Shown here piece by piece: positions 33,175 to 41,780 of a stretch of DNA of 64,000 bases. This DNA comes from Streptomyces tagetis (GTDB lineage: Bacteria; Actinomycetota; Actinomycetes; Streptomycetales; Streptomycetaceae), in the NCBI RefSeq assembly GCF_018069565.1, contig NZ_JAGPNL010000001.1:1178001-1242000 (forward strand), read 5' to 3'. The notes below the pieces were generated by a model. The model was not told the origin of the DNA and did not search any database. It worked only from the letters and a program-made list of their open reading frames with translations. Position numbers and translations under genes: made by a program. Every line of letters starts with the position of its first letter. Within the stretch, counting starts at the first letter, position 1.

Positions 33175-33274
33175 GTCTGGTCTCTCCTCGGTTCTTCTCG
33201 GCTCCGGCGGCATCGGACACACCTGCCGGCCGGCCGATTCCAGCACGGAACAACCCCCCTCCGACCTGCGCGCG

Positions 33275-33293
33275 ATGCAAGCAATGCCTGCCG
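33275..33293. promoter_or_regulatory. Degenerate LysR-type site between ABM and ALDH genes
   Basis: ATGCAA, seven bases, then CTGCCG. It keeps the GCA-N9-TGC core of the exact sites but only part of the arms. It lies in the divergent ABM/ALDH control region about 120 nt before the ALDH start. The smaller palindrome TGCAAGCA overlaps it. Weaker evidence than the other three sites. Confidence 0.35.
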
Positions 33294-33404
33294 CCGCGGT
33301 GCTGGCGCACCCACCCGGACATGGTGTGTCGTCACATTCGGCCCCCCGGCCGAACCGCTGGGACCGCGGTCACCTCACCGCGGTCGAACGAAGGAAGTGA
33401 TCCG

Positions 33405-34853
33405 ATGCGCACCCTCGAAACGCTCCTGGGAGGCGAGTGGGTGACGACCGGCGAGTGGATCGACGTCCACGACCCGGCCGACGTCCGCGTTCCCGTGGCC
33501 CGCGTCCCGGCCCTGTCCCCGAAGGACGTCACCCGGGCCTACGACCTGGCGGAGCGGGGCTTCGCCCTCTGGAGGCGCACCAGCCCCTTCGAACGGGCCC
33601 GTGTCCTCACGGACGCCGCCCGGCTGCTCCGCGAGCGCCTCGACGAGATCGCCGCCGACGTCACCGCCGAGAACGGCAAGACCCTGGCCGAGGCCCGCGG
33701 CGAGGCCGGCAAGGCCGCCGACTTCCTCGACTACTACGCCGGCCTCGCCCGGCAGGGCTACGGCACCCTCCTGCACGACGCCCGCCCCGACACCCAGACC
33801 CACACCCGGCGTGAGCCCATCGGCGTGATCCTGGTCATCAGCCCCTGGAACGACCCGCTGATCACCCCGGCCCGCAAGCTCGCCCCGCTGCTCGCCGCCG
33901 GCAACGCGGCCGTGTTCAAGCCGGCCACCGAGACCCCGGCGTCCGGCCTGCACCTCGCCCGCGCCCTGCACGACGCCGGGCTGCCCGCCGGTGTCCTGAA
34001 CGTGGTCACCGGCCGCACGGCCGAACTGGAGGAGGCGCTGCTCGACGACCCGCGGATCACCGGCATCACCTTCACCGGGTCCAATTCCGTCGGCAGCCGC
34101 ATCCGCCGCCGCCTCGGCGACCGCAACGTCCGCTTCCAGGGCGAACTGGGGGGCAAGAACGCCTCCGTCGTCCTGCGCGACGCCGACCTCGCCGCCGCCG
34201 CCGAGAAGATCGTCGCCGCCTCCTTCGGACAGGCCGGCCAGCGCTGCACCGCCACCAGCCGCGTGATCGTCGAACGGCCCGTGTACGAGGAGTTCTCCCG
34301 CCTCCTGATCGCCGAGGCCGAGACCCTGACGACGGGTCCCGGCACCGACCCGGCCACCACCCTGTGCCCGCTCTCCAGCCCCCGGCAGCGCGACAGCGTC
34401 CTGGCCGACGTGGCACAGGCGGTCCGCCAGGGGGCCACCGTCCTCACCGGCGGCGAGGCGGACACCGAGGGGGAGCGCGCCCACGGCTGCTACGTGCGGC
34501 CCACCGTGCTCGCCGACGTCACCCCCGAGGCGGCGATCTGGCGCGAGGAGGTCTTCGGCCCGGTCCTCGTGCTGTGCGCCGTCGACGACTTCGCCGCCGC
34601 CGTCGAGGCGGTCAACGACTCCGTCTTCGGTCTCGCCGCCGCCGTCTTCACCCGTGACCTCGGCGCCGCCCACCGCTTCGCCGACGAGGCCGAGTGCGGA
34701 CAGGTCGCCGTCAACACCACCACCACCGGCTGGGACGTCCACCTGCCCTTCGGCGGGTTCCGCGACTCCGGTACGGCCTACAAGGAGCAGGGCGACGAGG
34801 TGCTGCGCTTCTCCACCCGCGTGAAGACGGTCGCCGTCCACTTCGGCGCCTGA
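33405..34853 (+). CDS. Aldehyde dehydrogenase (benzaldehyde/vanillin dehydrogenase-like)
   Basis: A 482-residue ALDH. NAD binding is in ISPWNDPLITPARKLAPLL and TGSNSVGSRIRRRLG, the Glu in GELGGKNASVVL and the catalytic Cys in GQAGQRCTATSRV. The GQRCTATSR context is found in benzaldehyde, vanillin and ketoglutarate-semialdehyde dehydrogenases. It opens a second rightward group of pathway genes and could oxidise the aldehyde released by the ThDP decarboxylase-like enzyme downstream. The ribosome-binding site is AAGGAAG. The FAD oxidase gene follows after 38 nt. Confidence 0.9.
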   Translation: MRTLETLLGGEWVTTGEWIDVHDPADVRVPVARVPALSPKDVTRAYDLAERGFALWRRTSPFERARVLTDAARLLRERLDEIAADVTAENGKTLAEARGEAGKAADFLDYYAGLARQGYGTLLHDARPDTQTHTRREPIGVILVISPWNDPLITPARKLAPLLAAGNAAVFKPATETPASGLHLARALHDAGLPAGVLNVVTGRTAELEEALLDDPRITGITFTGSNSVGSRIRRRLGDRNVRFQGELGGKNASVVLRDADLAAAAEKIVAASFGQAGQRCTATSRVIVERPVYEEFSRLLIAEAETLTTGPGTDPATTLCPLSSPRQRDSVLADVAQAVRQGATVLTGGEADTEGERAHGCYVRPTVLADVTPEAAIWREEVFGPVLVLCAVDDFAAAVEAVNDSVFGLAAAVFTRDLGAAHRFADEAECGQVAVNTTTTGWDVHLPFGGFRDSGTAYKEQGDEVLRFSTRVKTVAVHFGA

Positions 34854-34891
34854 CGGCGCGGGGACCGGCACGAACAGAGAGGAGGACGCCG

Positions 34892-36091
34892 ATGGCGGAC
34901 GAGACGATCGGCATCGTCGGCGCCGGAATCGTGGGCCTGGCCACGGCCCGCGAGATCGCGCTCGGGCGGCCCGGCACCCGGGTCGTGGTGTTCGAGAAGG
35001 AACGGCAGGTCGCGCCGCACCAGACCGGGCACAACTCGGGCGTGGTGCACGCCGGCATCTACTACACGCCGGGCAGCCTCAAGGCGGACCTGTGCGTGCG
35101 CGGGGTGGGCCTGCTGCGCGAGTACTGTCAGGACCGGTCGCTGCCGTACAAGGAGATCGGCAAGCTGGTCGTGGCGGTCCGCCCGGACGAGCTGGGCCGC
35201 ATGGAGAACCTGTACGAGCGGGCCAGGAACAACCACGTACCCGATCTCAGGAAGGTCTCCCGGGAGGAGATCGCGGAACTGGAGCCGCACGCCGGCGGCA
35301 TCGCGGCCCTGCACTCCCCGCGCACCGCCATCACCGACTACCCGGCGATCGCCCGGGAGTTCGCGAAGGACGTCACCGCCTCGGGCGGCGAGGTCCGGCT
35401 CGGCTTCCCGGTCACCGGCATCACCACCGTGCCGGGCTCCATCGAGGTGGCGTCCGGGCGGGAACGCGTCCGCGTGGACCGGCTGATCCTCTGCGCGGGC
35501 CTCCAGTCGGACGAGGTCGCCCGCCTCGCGCAGGACGGGCGCGAGCCGCGGATCGTCCCCTTCCGGGGCGAGTACATGCTGCTCAGACCCGATCGCACCC
35601 ATCTGGTACGCGGCCTCCTCTACCCGGTGCCCGACCCCCGTTACCCCTTCCTCGGCGTCCACTTCACCCCCCGGGTCGACGGCTCCGTGGAGGTCGGCCC
35701 CAACGCCGTCCTGGCCCTGGCCCGCGAGGGCTACACACTGGGCCGCGTCTCCCCCCGGGACCTGGCCGGCCTGGCCGCCTACCCCGGCTTCTGGAGGATG
35801 GCCGCCCGGCACTGGCGCACCGGCCTCAAGGAGTACCGCGGAGCGCTGTCCACCGCGGCCTTCATGAGGGACGCCGGCCACTACGTCCCCGGAGTCGGCC
35901 CACGGGACGTGGTGCGTGGCGGGGCCGGGGTGCGCGCCCAGGCACTGGACCGGGACGGCGGCCTCGTGGACGACTTCCGCATCCACCGGGCCGGCAGGAT
36001 CACCGCCGTGCGCAACGCGCCGTCGCCCGCCGCCACCGCCTCCATGGCCATCGCCGAGCACATCGTCGGCGCGGCCTTCACCGAAGGCTGA
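34892..36091 (+). CDS. L-2-hydroxyglutarate oxidase-like FAD oxidoreductase (LhgO family)
   Basis: A 399-residue DAO-type flavoprotein. The FAD dinucleotide motif GIVGAGIVGLATAREIAL is at the N-terminus, followed by the LhgO hallmark HNSGVVHAGIYYTPGSLKA. The substrate-side segment GEYMLLRPDR and the C-terminal APSPAATASMAIAEHIV are also conserved. The family oxidises L-2-hydroxyglutarate with transfer of electrons to the respiratory chain. In this island it may act on a 2-hydroxy-dicarboxylic acid formed from the ring. The ATG has the strong site AGAGGAGG. Confidence 0.88.
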   Translation: MADETIGIVGAGIVGLATAREIALGRPGTRVVVFEKERQVAPHQTGHNSGVVHAGIYYTPGSLKADLCVRGVGLLREYCQDRSLPYKEIGKLVVAVRPDELGRMENLYERARNNHVPDLRKVSREEIAELEPHAGGIAALHSPRTAITDYPAIAREFAKDVTASGGEVRLGFPVTGITTVPGSIEVASGRERVRVDRLILCAGLQSDEVARLAQDGREPRIVPFRGEYMLLRPDRTHLVRGLLYPVPDPRYPFLGVHFTPRVDGSVEVGPNAVLALAREGYTLGRVSPRDLAGLAAYPGFWRMAARHWRTGLKEYRGALSTAAFMRDAGHYVPGVGPRDVVRGGAGVRAQALDRDGGLVDDFRIHRAGRITAVRNAPSPAATASMAIAEHIVGAAFTEG

Positions 36092-36149
36092 TCCACCGCG
36101 CGGCCCCGAGGCCGCCGACGTGGAAACGCCCAGCCCACAGGGCGCGTTC

Positions 36150-36206
36150 GCGCAACAACAGCTTGCGCCCCGGGCTCTCTGCAAGTCCCGCTCGCCCGCC
36201 TAGCGT
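36150..36206 (+). promoter_or_regulatory. Exact LysR-type operator and promoter before the amidohydrolase gene
   Basis: GCGCAA-N7-TTGCGC occupies 36150-36168, identical in both arms and spacing to 26746-26764. A -10 box TAGCGT (36201-36206) with a weak -35 TCTGCA (36178-36183, 17 nt spacer) would start transcription near 36213. The operator centre is then at about -54. This makes the amidohydrolase-ThDP-Ldh genes a separate LysR-dependent unit. Confidence 0.7.
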
Positions 36207-36252
36207 TCCTACCGCGGCACCGCACCGTCACCCGAGAGAAAGAGTTCACACC

Positions 36253-37113
36253 ATGTTCGTCGTCGACACCCAGATCCACATCTGGAAGGAAGAGACCCCG
36301 GACCGCCCCTGGGTCCCGGGCGCGCGTGAGCGCATCCGCCTCAACGGCCACCGCGAGGACCCCTTCTCGTACGAGGAGGCCCTGGAGCTGATGGACGAGG
36401 CCGGCGTCAACCGGGCGCTGATCCTCCCGCCGTCCTGGGAGGGCAACCGCATCGACTACGCCCTGGAGGCGTGCGAGGCCCACCCGGACCGCTTCGGCAT
36501 CATGGCCCGGGTCCCGCAGGACAACGAGGCCGAGGGCACGGCGATGCTGAAGGACTTCGCCCAGAACCCGCACATCAAGGGCACCCGGCTCACCTTCCAC
36601 CGGCCGCAGGACCGCAACTGGATGATCGACGGCACCAACGACTGGTACTGGCCCGTCGCCGAGGAACTCGCCATCCCCACCATGGTCCACGCGCCGATCT
36701 GGAAGCGCGAGCTGGGCGAGATCGCCGCCCGCCACCCCGGGCTGAAGATCATCATCGACCACATGGGCATCATGGCCCGCTGCGTCGACGACGCCATCGG
36801 CTACTGGGTCTCCGAGACCGCCGACCTGGCCGCCCACCCCAACATCTACGTCAAGGTCTCGGCGCTGCCCGGCTACTCCACCCAGCCCTTCCCCAACGAC
36901 AACATCCAGAAGTACGTGCGCGAGATGGTCGACAAGATGGGCCCCCAGCGCTGCTTCTACGGCACCGACATCACCCGCCTGCTCGGTCACGGCATCACCT
37001 ACACCGACACGATCGAGCAGTTCACCAAGCACTGGGACTTCACTCCCGAGGAGCTTGAATGGATCATGGGCCGCGGTATCTCCGAGGTCCTGAACTGGCC
37101 GGTCGAGGACTGA
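36253..37113 (+). CDS. Amidohydrolase-2 family TIM-barrel hydrolase/decarboxylase
   Basis: A 286-residue protein of the amidohydrolase_2 (ACMSD/lactonase) family. Conserved metal-site regions are FVVDTQIHIW at the start, TMVHAPIW, IIDHMGIMAR and CFYGTDITRL. In the first motif the usual DxHxH reads D-T-Q-I-H, so one His ligand is Gln; this is shared by a metal-poor subset of the family. Functions include lactone hydrolysis and non-oxidative decarboxylation of aromatic acids. It has its own LysR-controlled promoter and is followed 13 nt later by the ThDP enzyme gene. Confidence 0.85.
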   Translation: MFVVDTQIHIWKEETPDRPWVPGARERIRLNGHREDPFSYEEALELMDEAGVNRALILPPSWEGNRIDYALEACEAHPDRFGIMARVPQDNEAEGTAMLKDFAQNPHIKGTRLTFHRPQDRNWMIDGTNDWYWPVAEELAIPTMVHAPIWKRELGEIAARHPGLKIIIDHMGIMARCVDDAIGYWVSETADLAAHPNIYVKVSALPGYSTQPFPNDNIQKYVREMVDKMGPQRCFYGTDITRLLGHGITYTDTIEQFTKHWDFTPEELEWIMGRGISEVLNWPVED

Positions 37114-37126
37114 GGGACACCACGAG

Positions 37127-38863
37127 ATGACCGACAGCAAGAACAAGCCGGGCGCCGACGGCGGCGAAGCTCTCGTATCCGCCTTCAACGCCGTCGGCGC
37201 CGAGTACCTCTTCTGCTCATCGGGGTCCGAATGGGCCCCGGTGTGGGAGTCCCTGGCCCGGCGTCACCGTGACGGTGAGCCGGCGCCGGAGTACCTCGAC
37301 CTCACCCACGAGACGGTGGCGGTCGGCATGGCCACCGGCTACGGGCTGGTCCGGCGCCGCCCGCAGGGCGTGCTGCTGCACGCCGCCCCGGGCCTGCTCC
37401 AGGGCTCGATGGCGGTGCACGGCGCACTCCTGGCCGGCGTCCCGATGGTGGTCGCCTCCTCGGAGTCGACCACCTACGGCGACGGCCCCGGCCCGGACCC
37501 GGGCGGTCAGTGGTACCGCAACCTCTCCATCGTGGGCGGACCGCACCAGGTGGCCCAGCCGTTCACCAAATGGTCCAACGAGGCCGCGAGCGTCCACACC
37601 CTGCCCACGATGATCACCCGGTCGGCGGAGCTGGCCTGGCGGGCGCCGGCCGGTCCCGCCTACCTGAACGTGCCGCTGGAGATCCTGCTGGAGGAGTGGG
37701 ACGGCCGCGAGGCCAAGCCCGTCGTGCCGCCGGGCTCCACGCACTCCTCGCCCGAGGAGGTCGACCCGGTCGCGCAGATGATCCGCGAGGCCCGCAACCC
37801 CGTGATCGTCACGGAGACGGCCGGGCGCGAGGAGGGCGGCTTCGAGGCCCTGGTCGCCTTCGCCGAGGCGTGGCACATCCCGGTGGTCGAGCCCGACTCG
37901 GCCGTGTGCGGCAACTTCCCGCGCACCCACCCGCTGCACGCCGGCAACGACATCGGGCCGTGGATGGACGAGGCGGACCTGATCCTCCTGGTCAACTGCC
38001 GCGCCCCGTTCTACCCGCCGAGCCGCCGGCCGTCGAAGGCGAAGATCGTCGTCATCGACCAGGTACCCCAGCGTCCGCACGTCGCCTACCAGGTGCTGTT
38101 CGCGGACGTGTACCTGGAGGGCGCCGTCGCCAACACCCTGCGCCAGCTCGCCAGGCGGGCGGGGGACCTCGACCCGGCGGGCCTCGCCGCGCGCCGGGCC
38201 GCGCAGGAGGAGCGGCACCACGCCGAAGAGGCCGCGGTCACCTCGGCGGAGGCCGCCGCCGAGGGCACCGGGGGCGCTGACGGCACCGAGGATCGCGGGG
38301 GTGTCGACCCGGTGCACGTCGCCGCCCTCCTGCGCCGGCTGCTCGACGGCGAGGACGCCATCGTCGTCGACGAGACCATCACCCACAGCCGGACCGTCCG
38401 ACGGCACCTGCGCACCTCCGCCCCCGACTCCTACTTCTACGTCCAGGGCGGACTCGGCCAGGGCATCGCGGTCGCCCTCGGGGTCAAACTGGCCGCCCGG
38501 AACCGCCCGGTGGTCCTCACCGTCGGCGACGGCGCCTTCGCCTACAACCCGGTGATCCCGTCGTACGACGCGGCCACGGCGTACGGACTGCCGCTGCTGA
38601 TCGTCGTCTTCAACAACCGGGTCTACCGGTCGATGAACCTCAACCACCGCCGCTTCTATCCCGACGGCGCCGCGGCCGGCACCGGCGAATGGCTCGGCAC
38701 CGACCTGCACCGGCTGCCCCGCCTCGCGGCCTTCGCCGAACCCTTCGGGATGCACACCGAGACCGTCGACACCACCGACGCCCTCGCGCCCGCCCTGGAA
38801 CGCGCGCTCAAGGCCGTCGCCCAGGGCACCACCGCCGTCGTCGACGTCCTCGTCACCCGCTGA
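37127..38863 (+). CDS. Thiamine-diphosphate-dependent enzyme (benzoylformate decarboxylase / acetolactate synthase superfamily)
   Basis: A 578-residue ThDP enzyme with the usual three domains. The catalytic Glu lies in YLDLTHETVAVGMATGYG. The ThDP/Mg motif starts GDGAFAYNPVIPSYDAAT and ends IVVFNNRVYRSMN (GDG to NN). A low-complexity, Ala/Glu-rich linker of about 40 residues separates the central and C-terminal domains. Context suggests a 2-keto-acid decarboxylase or carboligase: the next gene can make the keto acid, and an ALDH upstream can take the aldehyde. The substrate is unknown. Confidence 0.87.
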   Translation: MTDSKNKPGADGGEALVSAFNAVGAEYLFCSSGSEWAPVWESLARRHRDGEPAPEYLDLTHETVAVGMATGYGLVRRRPQGVLLHAAPGLLQGSMAVHGALLAGVPMVVASSESTTYGDGPGPDPGGQWYRNLSIVGGPHQVAQPFTKWSNEAASVHTLPTMITRSAELAWRAPAGPAYLNVPLEILLEEWDGREAKPVVPPGSTHSSPEEVDPVAQMIREARNPVIVTETAGREEGGFEALVAFAEAWHIPVVEPDSAVCGNFPRTHPLHAGNDIGPWMDEADLILLVNCRAPFYPPSRRPSKAKIVVIDQVPQRPHVAYQVLFADVYLEGAVANTLRQLARRAGDLDPAGLAARRAAQEERHHAEEAAVTSAEAAAEGTGGADGTEDRGGVDPVHVAALLRRLLDGEDAIVVDETITHSRTVRRHLRTSAPDSYFYVQGGLGQGIAVALGVKLAARNRPVVLTVGDGAFAYNPVIPSYDAATAYGLPLLIVVFNNRVYRSMNLNHRRFYPDGAAAGTGEWLGTDLHRLPRLAAFAEPFGMHTETVDTTDALAPALERALKAVAQGTTAVVDVLVTR

Positions 38864-38881
38864 CCCAGGAGACCCCGCACC

Positions 38882-39955
38882 ATGACCGACAGCCCCACTC
38901 CCCGGCCGGGCCGGGTCCGCGTCCCCGCCGACGAACTGCGCTCCTTCTCCGCCGCGCTCCTGGAGAAGGGCGGCCTCGGCGCCGACCACGCCCGCACCAC
39001 CGCCGACGTGTTCGTCTGGGCGGCGCTGCGCGGCGTCGAATCCCACGGCATCGCCCGCGTCCCCGCCTACCTGGACCTGCTCGCCAAGGGCGTGGCCAAC
39101 CCGGCGCCCGACCTCCGTATCGAGTCCTCCGCCCCGGCCGCCGCCGTCCTCGACGCCGACCGCGCCCCCGGCCCGGTCGCCCTCACCGCCGCCGCCGAGG
39201 AGGCGGTACGCCGGGCCCGTACCCACGGCATCGCCTCGGTCGGCGTCCGCCGCACCGTGCACACCGGCGCCATCGGCTACTACGCCGCGAAGATCGCCGA
39301 AGAGGGCCTGATCGGACTCGGCTTCGTCGCCGGCATGCCCAACATGGGCTACACCGGCGCCAAGGGCGCGGCCGTCGCCACCAGCCCCCTCGCCATCGCC
39401 GTACCGGCCGCCGGGCACGCCCCGCTCCTGCTCGACATGGCCACCGCGACGATCGCGCTCGGCCGCATCCGCCAGGCCAGGGCGAACGGCACGCCCCTGC
39501 CGGAGAACGCCGCCGCCACCGCGGACGGCACCCCCACCACCGACCCCGAACAGGCCGTCATGCCGCTGCCCCTGGGCGGCGCCAAGGGCTCCGGCATGTC
39601 CCTCGCCTTCGAACTGCTCACCAGCGTCCTGGTCGGGGCGCCGATCCTCTCCGCCTTCCACTCCGACGACCCCCGGGGCCGCGAGCACCGCCAGAACGCC
39701 CTGCTGATCGCCCTCGACCCGGCCGCCTTCGGGGGCGGTACGGCAGAGTTCACCGCGGCGGTCGACGCCACCCTGACCACCGTGCAGAACCTCCCGCCCG
39801 CCGACGGCGCCGACGGCGTCCACTACCCCGGCGAACGCAGCGCCGCCACGGCCGCCGAGCGTGCCGAAGCGGGCATCCCCCTGCCCCCCGCCCTCTGGCG
39901 CGACCTCACCGAGCGCGCCGACCGGGCGGGCCTGACCCCGCCCACACCGCGCTGA
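38882..39955 (+). CDS. Ldh2/malate-lactate dehydrogenase family oxidoreductase
   Basis: A 357-residue NAD(P)-dependent dehydrogenase of the non-Rossmann LDH2 family (YlbC, AllD, ComC relatives). Recognisable parts are the catalytic ALRGVESHGIARVPAYLDLL near residue 50, RTVHTGAIGYYAAKIAEEGL, and the C-terminal LPLGGAKGSGMSLAFELL. It interconverts 2-hydroxy and 2-keto acids, and so would feed the ThDP enzyme encoded 18 nt upstream. It is the last gene of the island and is followed by a hairpin. Confidence 0.88.
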   Translation: MTDSPTPRPGRVRVPADELRSFSAALLEKGGLGADHARTTADVFVWAALRGVESHGIARVPAYLDLLAKGVANPAPDLRIESSAPAAAVLDADRAPGPVALTAAAEEAVRRARTHGIASVGVRRTVHTGAIGYYAAKIAEEGLIGLGFVAGMPNMGYTGAKGAAVATSPLAIAVPAAGHAPLLLDMATATIALGRIRQARANGTPLPENAAATADGTPTTDPEQAVMPLPLGGAKGSGMSLAFELLTSVLVGAPILSAFHSDDPRGREHRQNALLIALDPAAFGGGTAEFTAAVDATLTTVQNLPPADGADGVHYPGERSAATAAERAEAGIPLPPALWRDLTERADRAGLTPPTPR

Positions 39956-39974
39956 GGACACGGCCCCGCGGGTC

Positions 39975-39996
39975 GCCGGCCGCCACGGGGGCCGGC
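39975..39996 (+). terminator. Hairpin terminator after the Ldh2-type gene
   Basis: GCCGGCC (39975-39981) pairs with GGCCGGC (39990-39996) around an 8-nt loop; an alternative right arm exists at 39994-40000. It lies 20 nt after the stop codon and before the tRNA gene. Confidence 0.6.
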
Positions 39997-40066
39997 CGGC
40001 GCCCCTGCCCCGCTCCCGGTATGGGTTAGGCTTGACCGGCGCGATCACCGGACACGTGATCCGCAC

Positions 40067-40140
<74 letters not shown>

Positions 40141-40155
40141 CGGTGAAGCACAAGA

Positions 40156-40183
40156 CGAGAGGGGCCCTGCGGGGCCCCTCTCG
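40156..40183 (+). terminator. Terminator of the tRNA-Pro transcript
   Basis: CGAGAGGGGCCC (40156-40167) pairs perfectly with GGGCCCCTCTCG (40172-40183) around a TGCG tetraloop, 15 nt after the tRNA. The rest of the gap up to the regulator pseudogene holds only its ribosome-binding site AAGGAGGG. Confidence 0.85.
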
Positions 40184-40351
40184 ACCGTTTCCAGGGGTGC
40201 CGTCTCGCCATTCCTCACAAACGCTGTTGACCAAGGCCATCCGAGCGGCGCGGCCGGCTCCTCCGAACCCGCCGTCATCGACTGCGGGTCGGCAGTCGCC
40301 ACAGAACGAGGCTGCCTCGGTACCTTCGGAGGAAGCACCCAAGGAGGGCGC

Positions 40352-41544
40352 ATGTCCGATGAACACGGCCTCGGGGACCGACTGCGCGAGATCCGCAAGC
40401 GGCGCGGCCTCTCGCGGCGTGAACTGGCGCGAGCCTCGAAGGTCAGCCACTCGCTGATCACCAAACTCGAACAGGGCGTGGTGGCCGACACCCGCATGGA
40501 GACCGCCCGGAAGCTGGCCGCCGCCCTCCGGGTGCCCACCACGACGCTCGTGGAGCGCGCGCCCGCCGAGCCCCACCCCGCGCCCGAACCGTGGCAAGCC
40601 CTCCAGCGCGCCGTGGAACGCCCCGCCGAGCAGCCCGACGAGGAGCCGACGACCCGAGGCGTCCAGGACGGCCTGGAGGCCGTCAGGGCGGCCCACTTCG
40701 GCAAGCGGATGCGGGAGGCCGTGGACCTCCTGGTGCCGCTGCTGCGGGACGCCGAAGCCCTCGGGGACTCCCCGGCCGCACGGACGGCCCGTGCTCAGCT
40801 TCTCCAGATCGCGGGATCGACCTTGACGGGGGCCCGGCAGTTCGCCGCCGCCGAGACCGCGCTGCGCTGTGCCCTGGACGAGGCTCCGGACCGCCTGCGG
40901 GCCGCGAGCGGTCCGGAGGCGGTCCGGAGCGCCTGCGGGCCGCGAGCGTCGTCACCACCTGGACGTGGCTGCTGGTGCGGCAGGGACGGTTCGATGCCGC
41001 CCGTGCCATGGCGGTGAAGTGGGCGGACGACGCCGAACCCCGCATGTCCCGGGCGACCGCCGAAGAGATCGCCGCGTGGGGATGGCTGCTGATCCAGGGA
41101 CACGCGGCAGCCCTCCGGGACAACCGGGGAGGGGAGGCCGCCGACATGCTGCGCCTCGCCCGGTCGGCGGCCGTCGCCACGGGACCGCTTGGCCACGGGG
41201 ACGTACGGATCGCCACCTGGGGGCCCGCCACGGTGGCGTACAAGGCCGCCGAACAGGGTGTCGTGACCGACCGGCCGGACGAGGTGCTGGAGATCGCCCC
41301 CCGGCTGAAGGGCGGCACGGGGTCCGAGTACCACCGTCACAGGCTCGATGTGGCGAAGGCGTACTCCATGACGCGCCGGCACGGCCGCGCGCTCGAAGTG
41401 CTGGGGGAGGTCGCGGCCGAGGCCCCGGAATGGATCGCGGAGCAGCCCTACGCACGGGACACGCTGGCCGACACGATCGCCCGTCGGCGCACCCTCACCA
41501 CCGAGACGCGTCGACTTGCCGACCTGGTGGGCCTACCGCTCTGA
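40352..41544 (+). pseudogene. XRE-family regulator with TPR-like C-terminus, broken by a 38-bp duplication
   Basis: The N-terminal XRE helix-turn-helix is intact (LGDRLREIRKRRGLSRRELA, then SKVSHSLITKLEQGV). The C-terminal helical, TPR-like region is also intact but in another frame (from ASVVTTWTWLLVRQGRFDAA to LADLVGLPL). The break lies at 40910-40947, where a 38-bp insertion repeats the preceding CGCCTGCGGGCCGCGAGC. Removing it joins the halves as APDRLRAAS-VVTTWTW. As it stands, frame 1 ends at 41017 after about 30 aberrant residues. An assembly error or a genuine recent mutation are both possible. A related, intact protein is encoded at 62664-63878. Confidence 0.8.
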
Positions 41545-41780
41545 ACTACGCCTTTGACACTCCGGGCTGACGGCCCGCCAGACTGTCATCGGGGACCGGC
41601 GTCCACGAGCGAGGCCGGAATGAGCCGCGGTGACCACACCGACGGCTTGCGTACGGTGGCCGGCCGGGCCGACCCGGGCGAATGCCCGGCACCACCACGG
41701 ACCGGGGAAACCGGAGCGGGGACCGACGCGGTGAGCCGGTACGACCCCGGGTCCGAAGAGCCGTGCCCCGCCCCGGGCGG

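Noticed and set aside
40900..41017. Programmed frameshift in the XRE gene
   Set aside because: There is no slippery heptamer. The 38-bp duplicated segment explains the frame change fully, and the residues encoded within it are not plausible protein sequence.
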